Shown: one piece after another, positions 41,919 to 50,188 of the stretch
How positions within the stretch are numbered: the stretch's first letter is position 1
Layout of the letters: each line of letters opens with the position of its first letter
From: an uncultured Collinsella sp.
GTDB taxonomy: Bacteria > Actinomycetota > Coriobacteriia > Coriobacteriales > Coriobacteriaceae
NCBI GenBank assembly: GCA_937925715.1
Contig: CALAMG010000002.1
Span: forward strand, 67,190 to 131,189
Direction of reading: 5' to 3'
DNA length: 64,000 bases
Program-made: the position numbers and the translations under genes
Notes under the pieces: model-generated
Told to the model about the DNA's origin: nothing
Seen by the model: the letters and a program-made list of their open reading frames with translations, nothing else
Databases searched by the model: none

Positions 41919-43223
41919 CTACTGGTTGTCAGCAGCCGAGAAATCCATATCGAGCGAGGAAACGGCCCAGCCGATATGGTTGTCGGAGCGCACGAATTTG
42001 ACGGTGTACTCCTGCTCGCCGCCCTTGGACAGCGATGCCTTCACCTTGGCGGTCGTCTCGGTCATGGACTGATCCATGCCCTCGACTGACACGGTGGCAC
42101 CCTGCGGAATCGAGGAGATGATCATAGACTTGGCGTCCTCGGACAGGCTCGATGCAAGGCAAGACTCGGCCTTTGCGGTGTCACCGTCGCCGGCAGCCTG
42201 GAACAGATCGGTAACGACAGATTCCTGAGACGGGAAGCCAAAGCCGCGCGTGTAGGCAAAGCCCAGACCGCCCGCGGCGATCAAAATGAGCAGAAGCAGC
42301 ACAATGAAGACTTTGAGACCCGTGTGGCGATGGCGACGACGGACCTTGGCCTGCTTACGATCCTGACGGTCCTGCTGGACCATCTCGGACTCGGACAGCG
42401 TAAAGAAACCGGTGTCCGAGGGATCGGGCATAAACTGACCGGTCGCGCCCGTAGGATCGAGCGGATCGACGGCAGGAGCGTCCATCGCGGGCGCCGGAGC
42501 CGTGGCCATAGCCGTCTGGGCAGACAGCGCGGCAAGCGAATCGTGCACGCGGGCAAGCTCATCGGCCTGCTCGGAGGTGAGCTGGTAGATGCCATCGGCA
42601 GTAGCGGCGTTAAAGGCGTCGAGTGCGTCGGAGGGGCGGCCGGCGGCAGAAAGCGCCTGACCCATGCCGGCGTTGAGCGCACGCGTGTCGTCGCGGGGAC
42701 CGGCAAAGTCGATAGCCGTGCGGTAGGTCTCCACGGCATCCGCCGGACGGCCGAGCTTAATGAAGCAACGACCGAGCTCGCCGAGTGCGGCGGCAGGAGC
42801 CGGATTGGCGCCGTCGATGGCAGCCTGACGGAAGGCAGTACCCGCGTTGGCATAGTCGCCCGACTGGAACAGCGCGTTACCCAGGCCCAGATAGGCCTTG
42901 AACGGCGTGGCATAGGAAGCATCCTGCGTAGCAGCAGAGAACGCCTGGGCGGCCGTCGTGTAGTCGCCCACGGCGGCGAGCGCCTTGCCGCGGTTGGTGA
43001 GCAGTGCGCCGCGCTTGCCGTAGGTGCCGTCGTTGAGGGCGGCGGCATAGGCCTCGGCGGCCTCGGCATACATGCCCAGGTGCATCAAGGCGTTACCACG
43101 AAGGTGATCGGCCTCGCCCATAATCTCATCGGGAGTTTTTGCCGCCCCAAGCATCTGGGCTGCAGCGGAAAAATCACCCGCGCGGTAAGCGGCGCGGCCC
43201 TGTTGGATCAGCTGGCTATTCAA
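41919..43223 (-). CDS. TPR-repeat membrane protein with extracytoplasmic NTF2-like tail
   Basis: A 434-residue protein of unknown role. Residues 1-230 are tetratricopeptide-like helical repeats (AYRAGDFSAAAQML, HLGMYAEAAEAYAAAL, AAVGDYTTAAQAF, QSGDYANAGTAF, KLGRPADAVETY, AAGRPSDALDAF). A Pro/Ala linker, a basic patch (KQAKVRRRHRH, 290-300), one membrane helix (303-324) and an outer domain of about 110 residues resembling a DUF4878/NTF2-like fold follow. The start is TTG at 43223 after AAGGGG. The repeats face the cytoplasm. Between mreB and a cyclophilin, 12 bases from the latter; a link to morphogenesis or stress sensing is only inference. Confidence 0.75.
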   Translation of the reverse strand: MNSQLIQQGRAAYRAGDFSAAAQMLGAAKTPDEIMGEADHLRGNALMHLGMYAEAAEAYAAALNDGTYGKRGALLTNRGKALAAVGDYTTAAQAFSAATQDASYATPFKAYLGLGNALFQSGDYANAGTAFRQAAIDGANPAPAAALGELGRCFIKLGRPADAVETYRTAIDFAGPRDDTRALNAGMGQALSAAGRPSDALDAFNAATADGIYQLTSEQADELARVHDSLAALSAQTAMATAPAPAMDAPAVDPLDPTGATGQFMPDPSDTGFFTLSESEMVQQDRQDRKQAKVRRRHRHTGLKVFIVLLLLILIAAGGLGFAYTRGFGFPSQESVVTDLFQAAGDGDTAKAESCLASSLSEDAKSMIISSIPQGATVSVEGMDQSMTETTAKVKASLSKGGEQEYTVKFVRSDNHIGWAVSSLDMDFSAADNQ

Positions 43224-43234
43224 GGAAGTCCCCT

Positions 43235-43777
43235 TTACTCGTGAACGATCTCGACATGGACGATCTCGTCGCCGGCACGCAGCTGCGAAATCACATCAAG
43301 ACCCTCGACCGTGGTACCAAAGACGGTGTAACCGGAATCGAGGTTATGCTGGGCGCCCAGGCAGAAGTAGAACTGCGAACCCGCGGAATCGGGGTCCATG
43401 GAGCGTGCCATGGCAAGGGCACCATCGACATGGCTGTTGCGCGGATTGGTGGCAAACTCGCCCTTAATGCAGTAGCCGGGGCCACCGGTACCGGGCATGC
43501 CGTCGGGGCCCTCAAGACCGGCAGCGACGTCGGCGCCGGACATATCGCGGGTATTGGGGTCGCCGCCCTGAATGACAAAGCCGGGCACATAGCGATGGAA
43601 CTTAAGGCCATCATAGAAGCCCATCGTGGAAAGTTCGCAGAAGTTCGCGACATGAATGGGAGCGCCCTCGCCGTCAAACTTGACCTTGATGGTACCCTTC
43701 GACGTCTCGATAACGGCGCACTCGTCGCCGGCAAGCTGATACTGGGGCGTGTAGAGCTCTTTCTTAAAACCAAACAT
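43235..43777 (-). CDS. Peptidyl-prolyl cis-trans isomerase, cyclophilin type
   Basis: Catalyses proline isomerisation in protein folding. The 180 residues have the cyclophilin core: FHRYVPGFVIQGGDPN (catalytic Arg), GEFATNPRNSHVDGALAMARS and SAGSQFYFCLG, then VFGTTVEGLDVI. There is no signal peptide, so it is cytoplasmic. Its promoter is at 43817-43846. It probably shares a transcript with the TPR gene downstream. Confidence 0.94.
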   Translation of the reverse strand: MFGFKKELYTPQYQLAGDECAVIETSKGTIKVKFDGEGAPIHVANFCELSTMGFYDGLKFHRYVPGFVIQGGDPNTRDMSGADVAAGLEGPDGMPGTGGPGYCIKGEFATNPRNSHVDGALAMARSMDPDSAGSQFYFCLGAQHNLDSGYTVFGTTVEGLDVISQLRAGDEIVHVEIVHE

Positions 43778-43816
43778 GTGGTTCCTTCCTCGTGCGTTTA
43801 AAGCATATTTGTACGA

Positions 43817-43846
43817 ATTGTAGCAATAAGCATGCGCTTACATCAA
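43817..43846 (-). promoter_or_regulatory. Promoter of the cyclophilin-TPR unit
   Basis: On the minus strand, TTGATG (-35), an 18-base spacer and TACAAT (-10), about 40 bases before the start codon. Confidence 0.75.
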
Positions 43847-43884
43847 TTGCGCACGTAGGTTATGCCGACTATGGCGAACTAATT

Positions 43885-45027
43885 TTAGGAACGCTGCTGC
43901 GGCTTCCAGGAGCCCACGTTGGCGTCGTACTGATTAAGCGCGCTGTTGCCACTCTGCGCGATGGGCGCCAGGATCTCGCTTTGGTGGGAACTCATCGACT
44001 CGCCATCGGGAATGGCCAGCGAGATGTCCCAACTCTGGCAGATCACGTCGACGCGCTCATACATCCACTCGGCAAGCTGCTTTAAGTGGGCGATGTCGTC
44101 CGCATAGACCGTATCGTCTTGGTACTTAAGGTTGTTGAGCTCATCTTGCGTCTTTTTGATCTGGTCGCGCAGGGCGTAAGCACTCTGTGACAGCTCCTGA
44201 CGGGTGGACAGCGGCGTTCGGAGATAGCCGTTGTTAAAGGAATCGATGACCTCGCCGATCTGGTCCTCGTCACCGTAGGACACGATGGTCTGATACAGAC
44301 CGTCGAGCCTGGTATAGAGCTGATCATCGGTGAGCACGGTTTCTTCCTGGACCACCTCGGCAGAATCGTCCTGCTTGGTATCGTCCTCATTCGCCTCGCC
44401 CTTTTGGCGCGTGGGGAAGGTCGTCTGCGCGGCCTGGCCAAACTGGTCGTAGAAGCCAGGCATGACACCCATGGGATCGGCCGTCACGAACCAATAGGCA
44501 CCGCCGCAAACGACAGCAAGGACCGCGATGATAATGAGCGGCTTGGGGATATGACGCTTGTGCTTGTGATAGGCGTCCTCGTCGGGATGCACCTTACGCT
44601 TGGGTTTTTGAGCATCGTCATGCAGGGAAACGGGCGTGGGAATATCGACCTTGGGGATACCGAAATCCTTATCGAAAGCCGGCAGCACGCAGGTCTCATT
44701 GGGGTCGGCGGCGTCTGAGAGCACCGCAGCGGCAGAGGCCGGCGCATGCGGCACCTCGGTATCGATCTGCTCTTGCGTTAGGCGCGGAAAGCCCGCCGTG
44801 CGGCCCGCTGCCAGGTCGGATGCGGCCGCGTCCTCGGAGAGGATACCCGGAGCGGGGCGTCCGCATTTGGGACACGTACGATCGTGCGGAGAAAGACGGG
44901 CACCGCAGCCCTCGCAGAACACGAACTCGGTGTGCTCGGGACCATCGCCCGGACCCACATAGGCGTTGCAGTAGGGGCAGAACGAGGCGCCGTCCTCGAT
45001 AGTCTTAAGGCAATGCGGGCAGATCAC
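43885..45027 (-). CDS. Double zinc-ribbon membrane protein, function unknown
   Basis: A 380-residue protein. Residues 1-65 hold two zinc-ribbon modules (CPHC...CPYC and CEGC...CPKC). A disordered region and a basic segment (KHKRHIPK) lead to one membrane helix (LIIIAVLAVVCGGAYWF, about 165-181). The outer part is acidic then helical. The start is GTG at 45027 (MICPHC), with GAGG five bases upstream; an in-frame TTG ten codons earlier is less likely. The topology (zinc ribbons inside, helical domain outside) resembles the neighbouring TPR protein. No enzymatic motif is present. Confidence 0.72.
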   Translation of the reverse strand: MICPHCLKTIEDGASFCPYCNAYVGPGDGPEHTEFVFCEGCGARLSPHDRTCPKCGRPAPGILSEDAAASDLAAGRTAGFPRLTQEQIDTEVPHAPASAAAVLSDAADPNETCVLPAFDKDFGIPKVDIPTPVSLHDDAQKPKRKVHPDEDAYHKHKRHIPKPLIIIAVLAVVCGGAYWFVTADPMGVMPGFYDQFGQAAQTTFPTRQKGEANEDDTKQDDSAEVVQEETVLTDDQLYTRLDGLYQTIVSYGDEDQIGEVIDSFNNGYLRTPLSTRQELSQSAYALRDQIKKTQDELNNLKYQDDTVYADDIAHLKQLAEWMYERVDVICQSWDISLAIPDGESMSSHQSEILAPIAQSGNSALNQYDANVGSWKPQQRS

Positions 45028-45130
45028 GGCATCCTCTTTTCGAAGCAATTCAAACAATTGAGGTTAGAGCATAACATCGCCACGGCCCCACAGGAACAAG
45101 GCACCAATTCAACATCGCCAGGGCGCGTAG

Positions 45131-47869
45131 CTACTTCTTCTTTTTGCTTGGCATCGAGACTTTGATGCCTTGGGCGGACTTGGTCACACGAGAGCGCTTA
45201 GCTCCGGTACTCTTCTTTTTCTTGGGCTGGGCCTGGGCCACGCCCTCGAGTGCGCGGGCCTCGGCCTCGCGAGCGGTGCGATCTTCGCGGCGCTGCGCCA
45301 TGTCGGCGGCGACGCGCTTGGCAAAACGTTCGGCCGTCGAGCCCGTCGAGCTCACCTTGCCGCCACCGCGACCCAGGCGGACACGCACACCGCGGCCAAA
45401 ACCAGTTGCGGCATGACGACGACGCGGCTTGAGCGAATCCATCATCGTGGCGAGCTTAGAGAACACCGAGCAGGTAAAGACCACGATAACAGCCAAGATA
45501 ACCATCTGGCCCATCGACAGGTTGGCAATAGACAGCAGCTCCGGGAATCCGATAACGCCCACCAGGATGCCGGCGACTACAAACACAAAGAGCACCACAC
45601 GTAAGGGCGTGAGAGGCTGCGAGATGCGCCAGATTAGGCTGACGCTTGCCGCGCACGACGTAAGCAGGCACATCGTAGACAGCGTGAGCTGGCTAAAGCC
45701 AAACACGCGCGCCACAAAGATATCGAGCGCCGCAGCCAAAATGACCGCAATCGACGCCGGCAGTGCACGCTTGAGTACGTTGCTCAAAAACGCACCCTTC
45801 ACACGAGCATTGTTGGGCTCCAGGCCCAACACAAAGCCCGGCGCGCCGATGCAGAAGAAGTTAATGAGCGTCATCTGGATGGGCTCGAAGGGGTACGGCG
45901 GCAGCGCGATACACAGCGCCGCCAGGCCCATCGAGAACAGCGTCTTGGTCAGGAACAGTGAGGCCGAACGCTGCAGGTTGTTGATGGAGCGACGGCCCTC
46001 GGCCACCACGGCGGGCATCGAGGCAAAATCGTTGTCGACGAGTACGATCTCGGCCACGTTGCGCGCTGCATCGGAGCCGGCAGCCATCGCCACGGAGCAG
46101 TCGGCCTCCTTGAGCGCCAGCACGTCGTTGACGCCGTCGCCCGTCATGGCCACGGTGTGCCCGCGGCGTTTGAGCGCCTGTACGAGCTCGCGCTTCTGCT
46201 GCGGCGTCACACGCCCAAAGACGTGATAGCGGTCCACCGCCGCATCGAGCTTGGCAGGCGTATCGAGGGTCGTGGCGTCCACGTAAGCGTCGGCGCCCGG
46301 CACACCCACCACGCGCGCGATTGACGACACCGTACGCGGGTCGTCGCCGCTGATCACGTTGAGGGTCACGCCCTGCTCGTTAAAGTAGCCGATAGTCTCG
46401 GCCGCCGAGGTACGAATCTCGTCACGAATAGTCACAAAACCCACGGGCTCGGCCTCGCCCACCATATCGCCATCGGGCGAAAAGCCGTCCACGCGCGCCA
46501 CCACGAGCACACGGCAGGTATCGGCGAGCTCGGCCACACGATTCTCGACCTGCGCAAATGCGCGGTCAGAGAGCACAAACTGCGCGGCGCCCATCACATA
46601 GGAGCCCTGCGCAAACGACGCACCGCTCCACTTTTTGGACGACGAGAACGGAATGACCGACAGCGGCTCGGACACCTCGACCGGACGATCAGCGTAGTAG
46701 TTAAGTAGCGCCTGGCAGGTCTCGTTGGCATCTGCCGAGGTCGCATGCGCCACATTGGCGAGCGCAAAATCGAGCACCGTGGTCTCGACGGGGACAGCCG
46801 CCTCATCCGAGTCCGCGCCAAAGCCAACACCCTCAACAGGCAGCGGGTAGGTGCCCTCGACCTCCATACGGCCCGAGGTGATGGTGCCCGTCTTGTCCAG
46901 GCACAAAACGTCGACGCGCGCGAGCGTCTCGATGCAGTAGAGCTGCTGTGCCAGCACCTTGCGACGCGCCAGGCGCACCGTGGCGATCGCGAGCACCGAC
47001 GAGGTCAGCAGCACCAGGCCCTGCGGAATCATGCCCAGCAGGGCACCAACCGTGGACAGCAGCGCCGAAGAAGGCACACGGCCGGCCAGCAGCTCGGAGA
47101 AACACCAAGAAAGCGCGCTATCGCCCGGGGTTCCCGCGGCATCCCACAGCTCGCTCACACTCGAAGCAAAGAGCGCCAGACCAAGCGGAATCATGATAAT
47201 GCTCGCGAACCGCACGATGGCATTCAACGCGTTCATGATCTCGGAATTGACCTTTTTGACGTACTTGGCCTCGTTGTTGATCTTTGCCACGTAGTTATCG
47301 GCGCCGACATGGATCACGCGGGCGCGCAGCAGGCCTGAGTCGATAAAGCTGCCGCTCATGAGCTCGGAGCCGGGCTGCTTTTTGATAAGATCGCTCTCGC
47401 CCGTCAGCAGACTCTCGTTGACGAGCGCCTCGCCCGACACCACCACGGCGTCGGCGGGAATCTGGTCACCGCGCCCCAGGCGAATGATATCGTCGAGCAC
47501 GATCTGGTCCAGGTCGAGCTCCACCTCGGCGCCATCGCGCACCGCGATGGCCTTCTTAGAGGTGAGCAGCGTAAGCTTGTCGACCATCCGCTTGGAACGC
47601 ATGGACTGAATGACGCCAATTGCCGTGTTCAAGAACACCACGAACAGAAACGTCAGGTTCTTAAACGAACCGGTCAGCAACACCAAAATCGCCAAGACCA
47701 CGTTGATCAAGTTAAACAGCGTGCAGAGGTTCTCGATGATGAGCTCTTTGACCGACTTGGTCTTGAGCTCCATGTTGCGGTTGATCTTACCGGCGGCGAT
47801 GCGCTCCTCGACCTCGGCGGTCGAGAGTCCGCGCTCGATATCCGTTGCTGCCATACCACGTCCCATCAT
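45131..47869 (-). CDS. Cation-translocating P-type ATPase (CtpE-like)
   Basis: An ion pump of 912 residues. Motifs are LLTGESDLIKK (actuator domain), CLDKTGTITSG (phosphorylated Asp), and TGDGVNDVLALKEADCSVAMAAGSDAA. The fourth membrane segment region, GMIPQGLVLLTSSVLAIATVRLARR, resembles CtpE-type pumps, for which Ca2+ uptake has been reported; the ion here is inferred. There is no metal-binding N-terminal domain. A basic Lys/Arg-rich tail of about 90 residues is unusual. The start is uncertain: ATG at 47869, 47866 or 47854; none has a strong ribosome site, and a longer frame runs into the tRNA gene. Confidence 0.85.
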   Translation of the reverse strand: MMGRGMAATDIERGLSTAEVEERIAAGKINRNMELKTKSVKELIIENLCTLFNLINVVLAILVLLTGSFKNLTFLFVVFLNTAIGVIQSMRSKRMVDKLTLLTSKKAIAVRDGAEVELDLDQIVLDDIIRLGRGDQIPADAVVVSGEALVNESLLTGESDLIKKQPGSELMSGSFIDSGLLRARVIHVGADNYVAKINNEAKYVKKVNSEIMNALNAIVRFASIIMIPLGLALFASSVSELWDAAGTPGDSALSWCFSELLAGRVPSSALLSTVGALLGMIPQGLVLLTSSVLAIATVRLARRKVLAQQLYCIETLARVDVLCLDKTGTITSGRMEVEGTYPLPVEGVGFGADSDEAAVPVETTVLDFALANVAHATSADANETCQALLNYYADRPVEVSEPLSVIPFSSSKKWSGASFAQGSYVMGAAQFVLSDRAFAQVENRVAELADTCRVLVVARVDGFSPDGDMVGEAEPVGFVTIRDEIRTSAAETIGYFNEQGVTLNVISGDDPRTVSSIARVVGVPGADAYVDATTLDTPAKLDAAVDRYHVFGRVTPQQKRELVQALKRRGHTVAMTGDGVNDVLALKEADCSVAMAAGSDAARNVAEIVLVDNDFASMPAVVAEGRRSINNLQRSASLFLTKTLFSMGLAALCIALPPYPFEPIQMTLINFFCIGAPGFVLGLEPNNARVKGAFLSNVLKRALPASIAVILAAALDIFVARVFGFSQLTLSTMCLLTSCAASVSLIWRISQPLTPLRVVLFVFVVAGILVGVIGFPELLSIANLSMGQMVILAVIVVFTCSVFSKLATMMDSLKPRRRHAATGFGRGVRVRLGRGGGKVSSTGSTAERFAKRVAADMAQRREDRTAREAEARALEGVAQAQPKKKKSTGAKRSRVTKSAQGIKVSMPSKKKK

Positions 47870-47883
47870 GTCGCGTCGGTATA

Positions 47884-47918
47884 AGAAAACCGCCCGGACC
47901 ATGCGAGGTTCGGACGGT
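47884..47918 (-). terminator. Terminator of tRNA-Arg(CCG)
   Basis: Twelve-base arms (47889-47900 with 47907-47918, one mismatch, one wobble) and a 6-base loop, followed on the minus strand by TTTCTT. It lies 11 bases past the tRNA CCA end. Confidence 0.8.
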
Positions 47919-47929
47919 CTTACGTTCGA

Positions 47930-48006
47930 TGGTGCCCCATGTTGGATTCGAACCAACGGCCTTCTGCTCCGGAGGCAGACGCTCTAATCCCCTGAGCTAA
48001 TAGGGC
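47930..48006 (-). tRNA. tRNA-Arg (anticodon CCG)
   Basis: A 77-base cloverleaf with encoded CCA. The acceptor stem GCCCTAT pairs with ATGGGGC (one T-G). The D stem is GCTC/GAGC, the anticodon stem TCTGC/GCAGA around loop CTCCGGA (anticodon CCG, reads CGG), and the T arm is GTTGG TTCGAAT CCAAC. Confidence 0.97.
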
Positions 48007-48017
48007 GAACGGTAGGC

Positions 48018-48047
48018 ATTATACCCAAGTGCGCCGCGGGCTAACAA
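48018..48047 (-). promoter_or_regulatory. Promoter of tRNA-Arg(CCG)
   Basis: On the minus strand, TTGTTA (-35), an 18-base spacer and a consensus TATAAT (-10), 11 bases before the tRNA 5' end. Confidence 0.85.
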
Positions 48048-48126
48048 AATAATAGAAAAAGCTTTGCAATTACGTGGGAGACGCGCCGCGACGGCGCGCT
48101 TTAGGCGGCAAAAGCGAGTCAGATAG

Positions 48127-48132
48127 TATAAA
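48127..48132 (+). promoter_or_regulatory. -10 element (TATAAA) for the aro operon
   Basis: TATAAA lies five bases before the leader ATG at 48138, so the transcript may begin at or near that ATG. The nearest -35 (TTAGGC, 48101-48106) is poor and 20 bases away. Confidence 0.45.
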
Positions 48133-48137
48133 CTCTC

Positions 48138-48212
48138 ATGCACATATATAACGGCTCGCGATGCGAGCCGTTTTTGCAAGGGCTATCTATCGAGGTGAGA
48201 GGCACACCATGA
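48138..48212 (+). CDS. Putative 24-codon leader peptide upstream of aroF
   Basis: Reads MHIYNGSRCEPFLQGLSIEVRGTP. It has one Tyr and one Phe, and its TGA overlaps the aroF ATG (ATGA). The terminator hairpin 48152-48175 lies within it, so ribosome movement could influence termination and also couple translation to aroF. It lacks a ribosome site and may be leaderless. It is unproven; the low count of aromatic codons is weaker than in classic leaders. Confidence 0.35.
   Translation: MHIYNGSRCEPFLQGLSIEVRGTP
48152..48175 (+). terminator. Terminator hairpin (candidate attenuator) before aroF
   Basis: A perfect 8-bp stem CGGCTCGC/GCGAGCCG (48152-48159 with 48163-48170), a 3-base loop and TTTTT. 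It lies 33 bases upstream of the aroF start, on the same strand. GCGAGTC at 48114-48120 could pair with its left arm as an alternative structure, if the transcript begins further upstream. Confidence 0.8.
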
Positions 48213-49234
48213 TTGCGATTTTAAAGCAGAGCGCCAGCGACGAGGCCGTCGGCCACATCGTCAGCTGGATCGAGAAAAAGGGACTCAAGACCGACGTCTC
48301 GCGCGGTGAGAACGAGACCATCATCGGCCTGGTGGGCGACACGACCAAGATCGACCCGTTCCTGCTCGAGTCCATGGACGTCGTCGAGCGCGTGCAGCGC
48401 GTCTCCGAGCCGTTCAAGCGCGCCAACCGCAAGTTCCACCCCGAGGACTCCATCATCGACTGCGGCCACGGCGTCAAGATCGGCGGCGACCAGTTCCAGG
48501 TCATCGCCGGCCCGTGCTCCGTCGAGGGCGAGAACCTCATCCGCATCGCCCGCCGCGTGAAGGCCGCCGGCGCCACGATGCTGCGCGGCGGCGCCTACAA
48601 GCCCCGCACCTCCCCGTACGCCTACCAGGGCATGGGTCCCGCCGGCCTGGACCTGCTGTGTGAGGCATCCGCCGAGCTCGACATGCCGATCGTCACCGAG
48701 ATCATGGACCCGCGCGACGTGCAGGTCTTCCTCGACAAGAAGATCGACGTCATGCAGATCGGCGCCCGCAACGCCCAGAACTTCCCCCTGCTCAAGGAGG
48801 TCGGCAAGACGCAGACCCCGATCCTGCTCAAGCGCGGCATGTCCGGCACCGTCGACGAGCTGCTTATGGCAGCCGAGTACATCATGAGCGAGGGCAACGA
48901 CAACGTCATCCTGTGCGAGCGCGGCATCCGCACCTTCGAGACCCGCACCCGCAACACCTTCGACCTCAACGCCGTGCCGGTGCTGCATCACCTGTCGCAC
49001 CTGCCCGTCGTCGCCGACCCCAGCCACGCCACCGGTTACACCCGCTATGTTGAGCCCATGGCGCTCGCCGCGACCGCCTGCGGCGCCAACGGTCTGGAGA
49101 TCGAGGTCCACGACGACCCGAGCCACGCTTGGTCCGACGGCGCTCAGGCCCTCACCCCCGACCAGTTCGACGACACCATGCGCCGCATCCGCGCCATCCG
49201 CGAGGTCGTCTGCCAAGAGACCGTTCAGGAATAG
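48209..49234 (+). CDS. aroF: 3-deoxy-7-phosphoheptulonate (DAHP) synthase, type I-beta
   Basis: First step of the shikimate pathway: PEP + erythrose 4-phosphate to DAHP. The 341 residues have an N-terminal ferredoxin-like regulatory domain of about 70 residues (ILKQSASDEAVGHIVSWIEKKGLKTDVS), then the TIM barrel with AGPCSVEGEN, GGAYKPRTSPYAYQG, IGARNAQNFPLLKEVG, LLKRGMSGT and DPSHATGY. ATG at 48209 has AGAGG six bases upstream; an earlier in-frame ATG at 48161 lies inside the terminator hairpin and is rejected. First gene of the aro operon. Confidence 0.96.
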   Translation: MIAILKQSASDEAVGHIVSWIEKKGLKTDVSRGENETIIGLVGDTTKIDPFLLESMDVVERVQRVSEPFKRANRKFHPEDSIIDCGHGVKIGGDQFQVIAGPCSVEGENLIRIARRVKAAGATMLRGGAYKPRTSPYAYQGMGPAGLDLLCEASAELDMPIVTEIMDPRDVQVFLDKKIDVMQIGARNAQNFPLLKEVGKTQTPILLKRGMSGTVDELLMAAEYIMSEGNDNVILCERGIRTFETRTRNTFDLNAVPVLHHLSHLPVVADPSHATGYTRYVEPMALAATACGANGLEIEVHDDPSHAWSDGAQALTPDQFDDTMRRIRAIREVVCQETVQE

Positions 49235-49237
49235 CCC

Positions 49238-50152
49238 ATGGGTACGGTGAGAAACGCACGCGTTAACCAGGGCGGACCCAAGTGCGCCGGCATCGTGGGC
49301 CTGGGCCTCATCGGTGGCAGCTTTGCCCGCGGCTATGCGCAGGCGGGCGTCCGCGTGCTGGCCTGGGACCCCGATGACGATGTCATGACGGCCGCCAGCA
49401 TGGGCACCGTTGCCGGCGAGCTCAACGACGAGACACTCGGCGAGTGCGACATCATCGTCCTGGCATGCTACCCCGAGGCCTGCATCGAGTGGCTCGAGGC
49501 GCACGCCCGGGCACTCGCCGACGCCACCGACACCGAGGCCATCATGGGCCCCGTGGTGATCGACACCGTGGGCGTCAAGGGCATCGTGTGCGAGCGCGCC
49601 TTTGAGCTTGCCCGCGAGCACGGTTTTTACTTTGTGGGCGCGCACCCTATGGCGGGCACGCAGTTCTCGGGCTACGCGCATTCCCGCGCCGACCTGTTCC
49701 AGAGCGCACCGCTCGTGCTTGTACCGCCTGCAGTGGACGACGCACTTAAGCTGGAGCTTTTGGGCCAGGTGCGCGAGATGGTGCGCCCCTTGGGCTTTGG
49801 CAAGTTCAGCGTAACGAGCGCCGCCGAGCACGACCGCGTCATCGCCTTTACGAGCCAGCTCGCGCACGTCGTCTCCAACGCCTATGTTAAGAGCCCGACC
49901 GCTCAGGTCCACCACGGCTTTTCGGCCGGCAGCTACCGCGACCTCACCCGCGTGGCGCACCTCAATCCGCAGATGTGGTCCGAACTCATGATCGACGACG
50001 CCGATGCGCTCGCCTTCGAGATCGACCATCTGATCGAATCGCTCGGCGCCTACAGCCGCGCCCTTAAGGACCGCGACCAGCGCTATCTGGAGAATCTCCT
50101 TGCCGAGGGCGACCGCATCAAGCGCGCACTCGACGACGAGGCCTCCCACTAG
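49238..50152 (+). CDS. tyrA: Prephenate dehydrogenase
   Basis: Oxidative decarboxylation of prephenate to 4-hydroxyphenylpyruvate for tyrosine. The 304-residue protein has the Rossmann motif GIVGLGLIGGSFARGY near residue 18, GAHPMAGTQFSGY with the catalytic His, and FTSQLAHVVSNAY. There is no ACT or chorismate-mutase domain, so feedback by Tyr through such a domain is not evident. ATG at 49238 uses CAGGAA at the aroF end. Confidence 0.94.
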   Translation: MGTVRNARVNQGGPKCAGIVGLGLIGGSFARGYAQAGVRVLAWDPDDDVMTAASMGTVAGELNDETLGECDIIVLACYPEACIEWLEAHARALADATDTEAIMGPVVIDTVGVKGIVCERAFELAREHGFYFVGAHPMAGTQFSGYAHSRADLFQSAPLVLVPPAVDDALKLELLGQVREMVRPLGFGKFSVTSAAEHDRVIAFTSQLAHVVSNAYVKSPTAQVHHGFSAGSYRDLTRVAHLNPQMWSELMIDDADALAFEIDHLIESLGAYSRALKDRDQRYLENLLAEGDRIKRALDDEASH

Positions 50153-50188
50153 ACCACCCATCACGCCAGGTCGAAAGGACCGAAGCTT

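Noticed and set aside
47870..47956. N-terminal extension of the P-type ATPase into the tRNA gene
   Set aside because: The extension reads through the tRNA and its terminator; coding overlap with a functional tRNA is implausible.
48082..48098. CGCGCCG/CGGCGCG hairpin upstream of aroF as a second terminator
   Set aside because: Only CTTTAGG follows on the plus strand and no T-run on the minus strand; likely incidental in G/C-rich DNA.
48161..48208. In-frame ATG at 48161 as a longer aroF start
   Set aside because: It lies within the terminator stem, has no ribosome site and adds residues not seen in DAHP synthases; ATG 48209 has a clear site.
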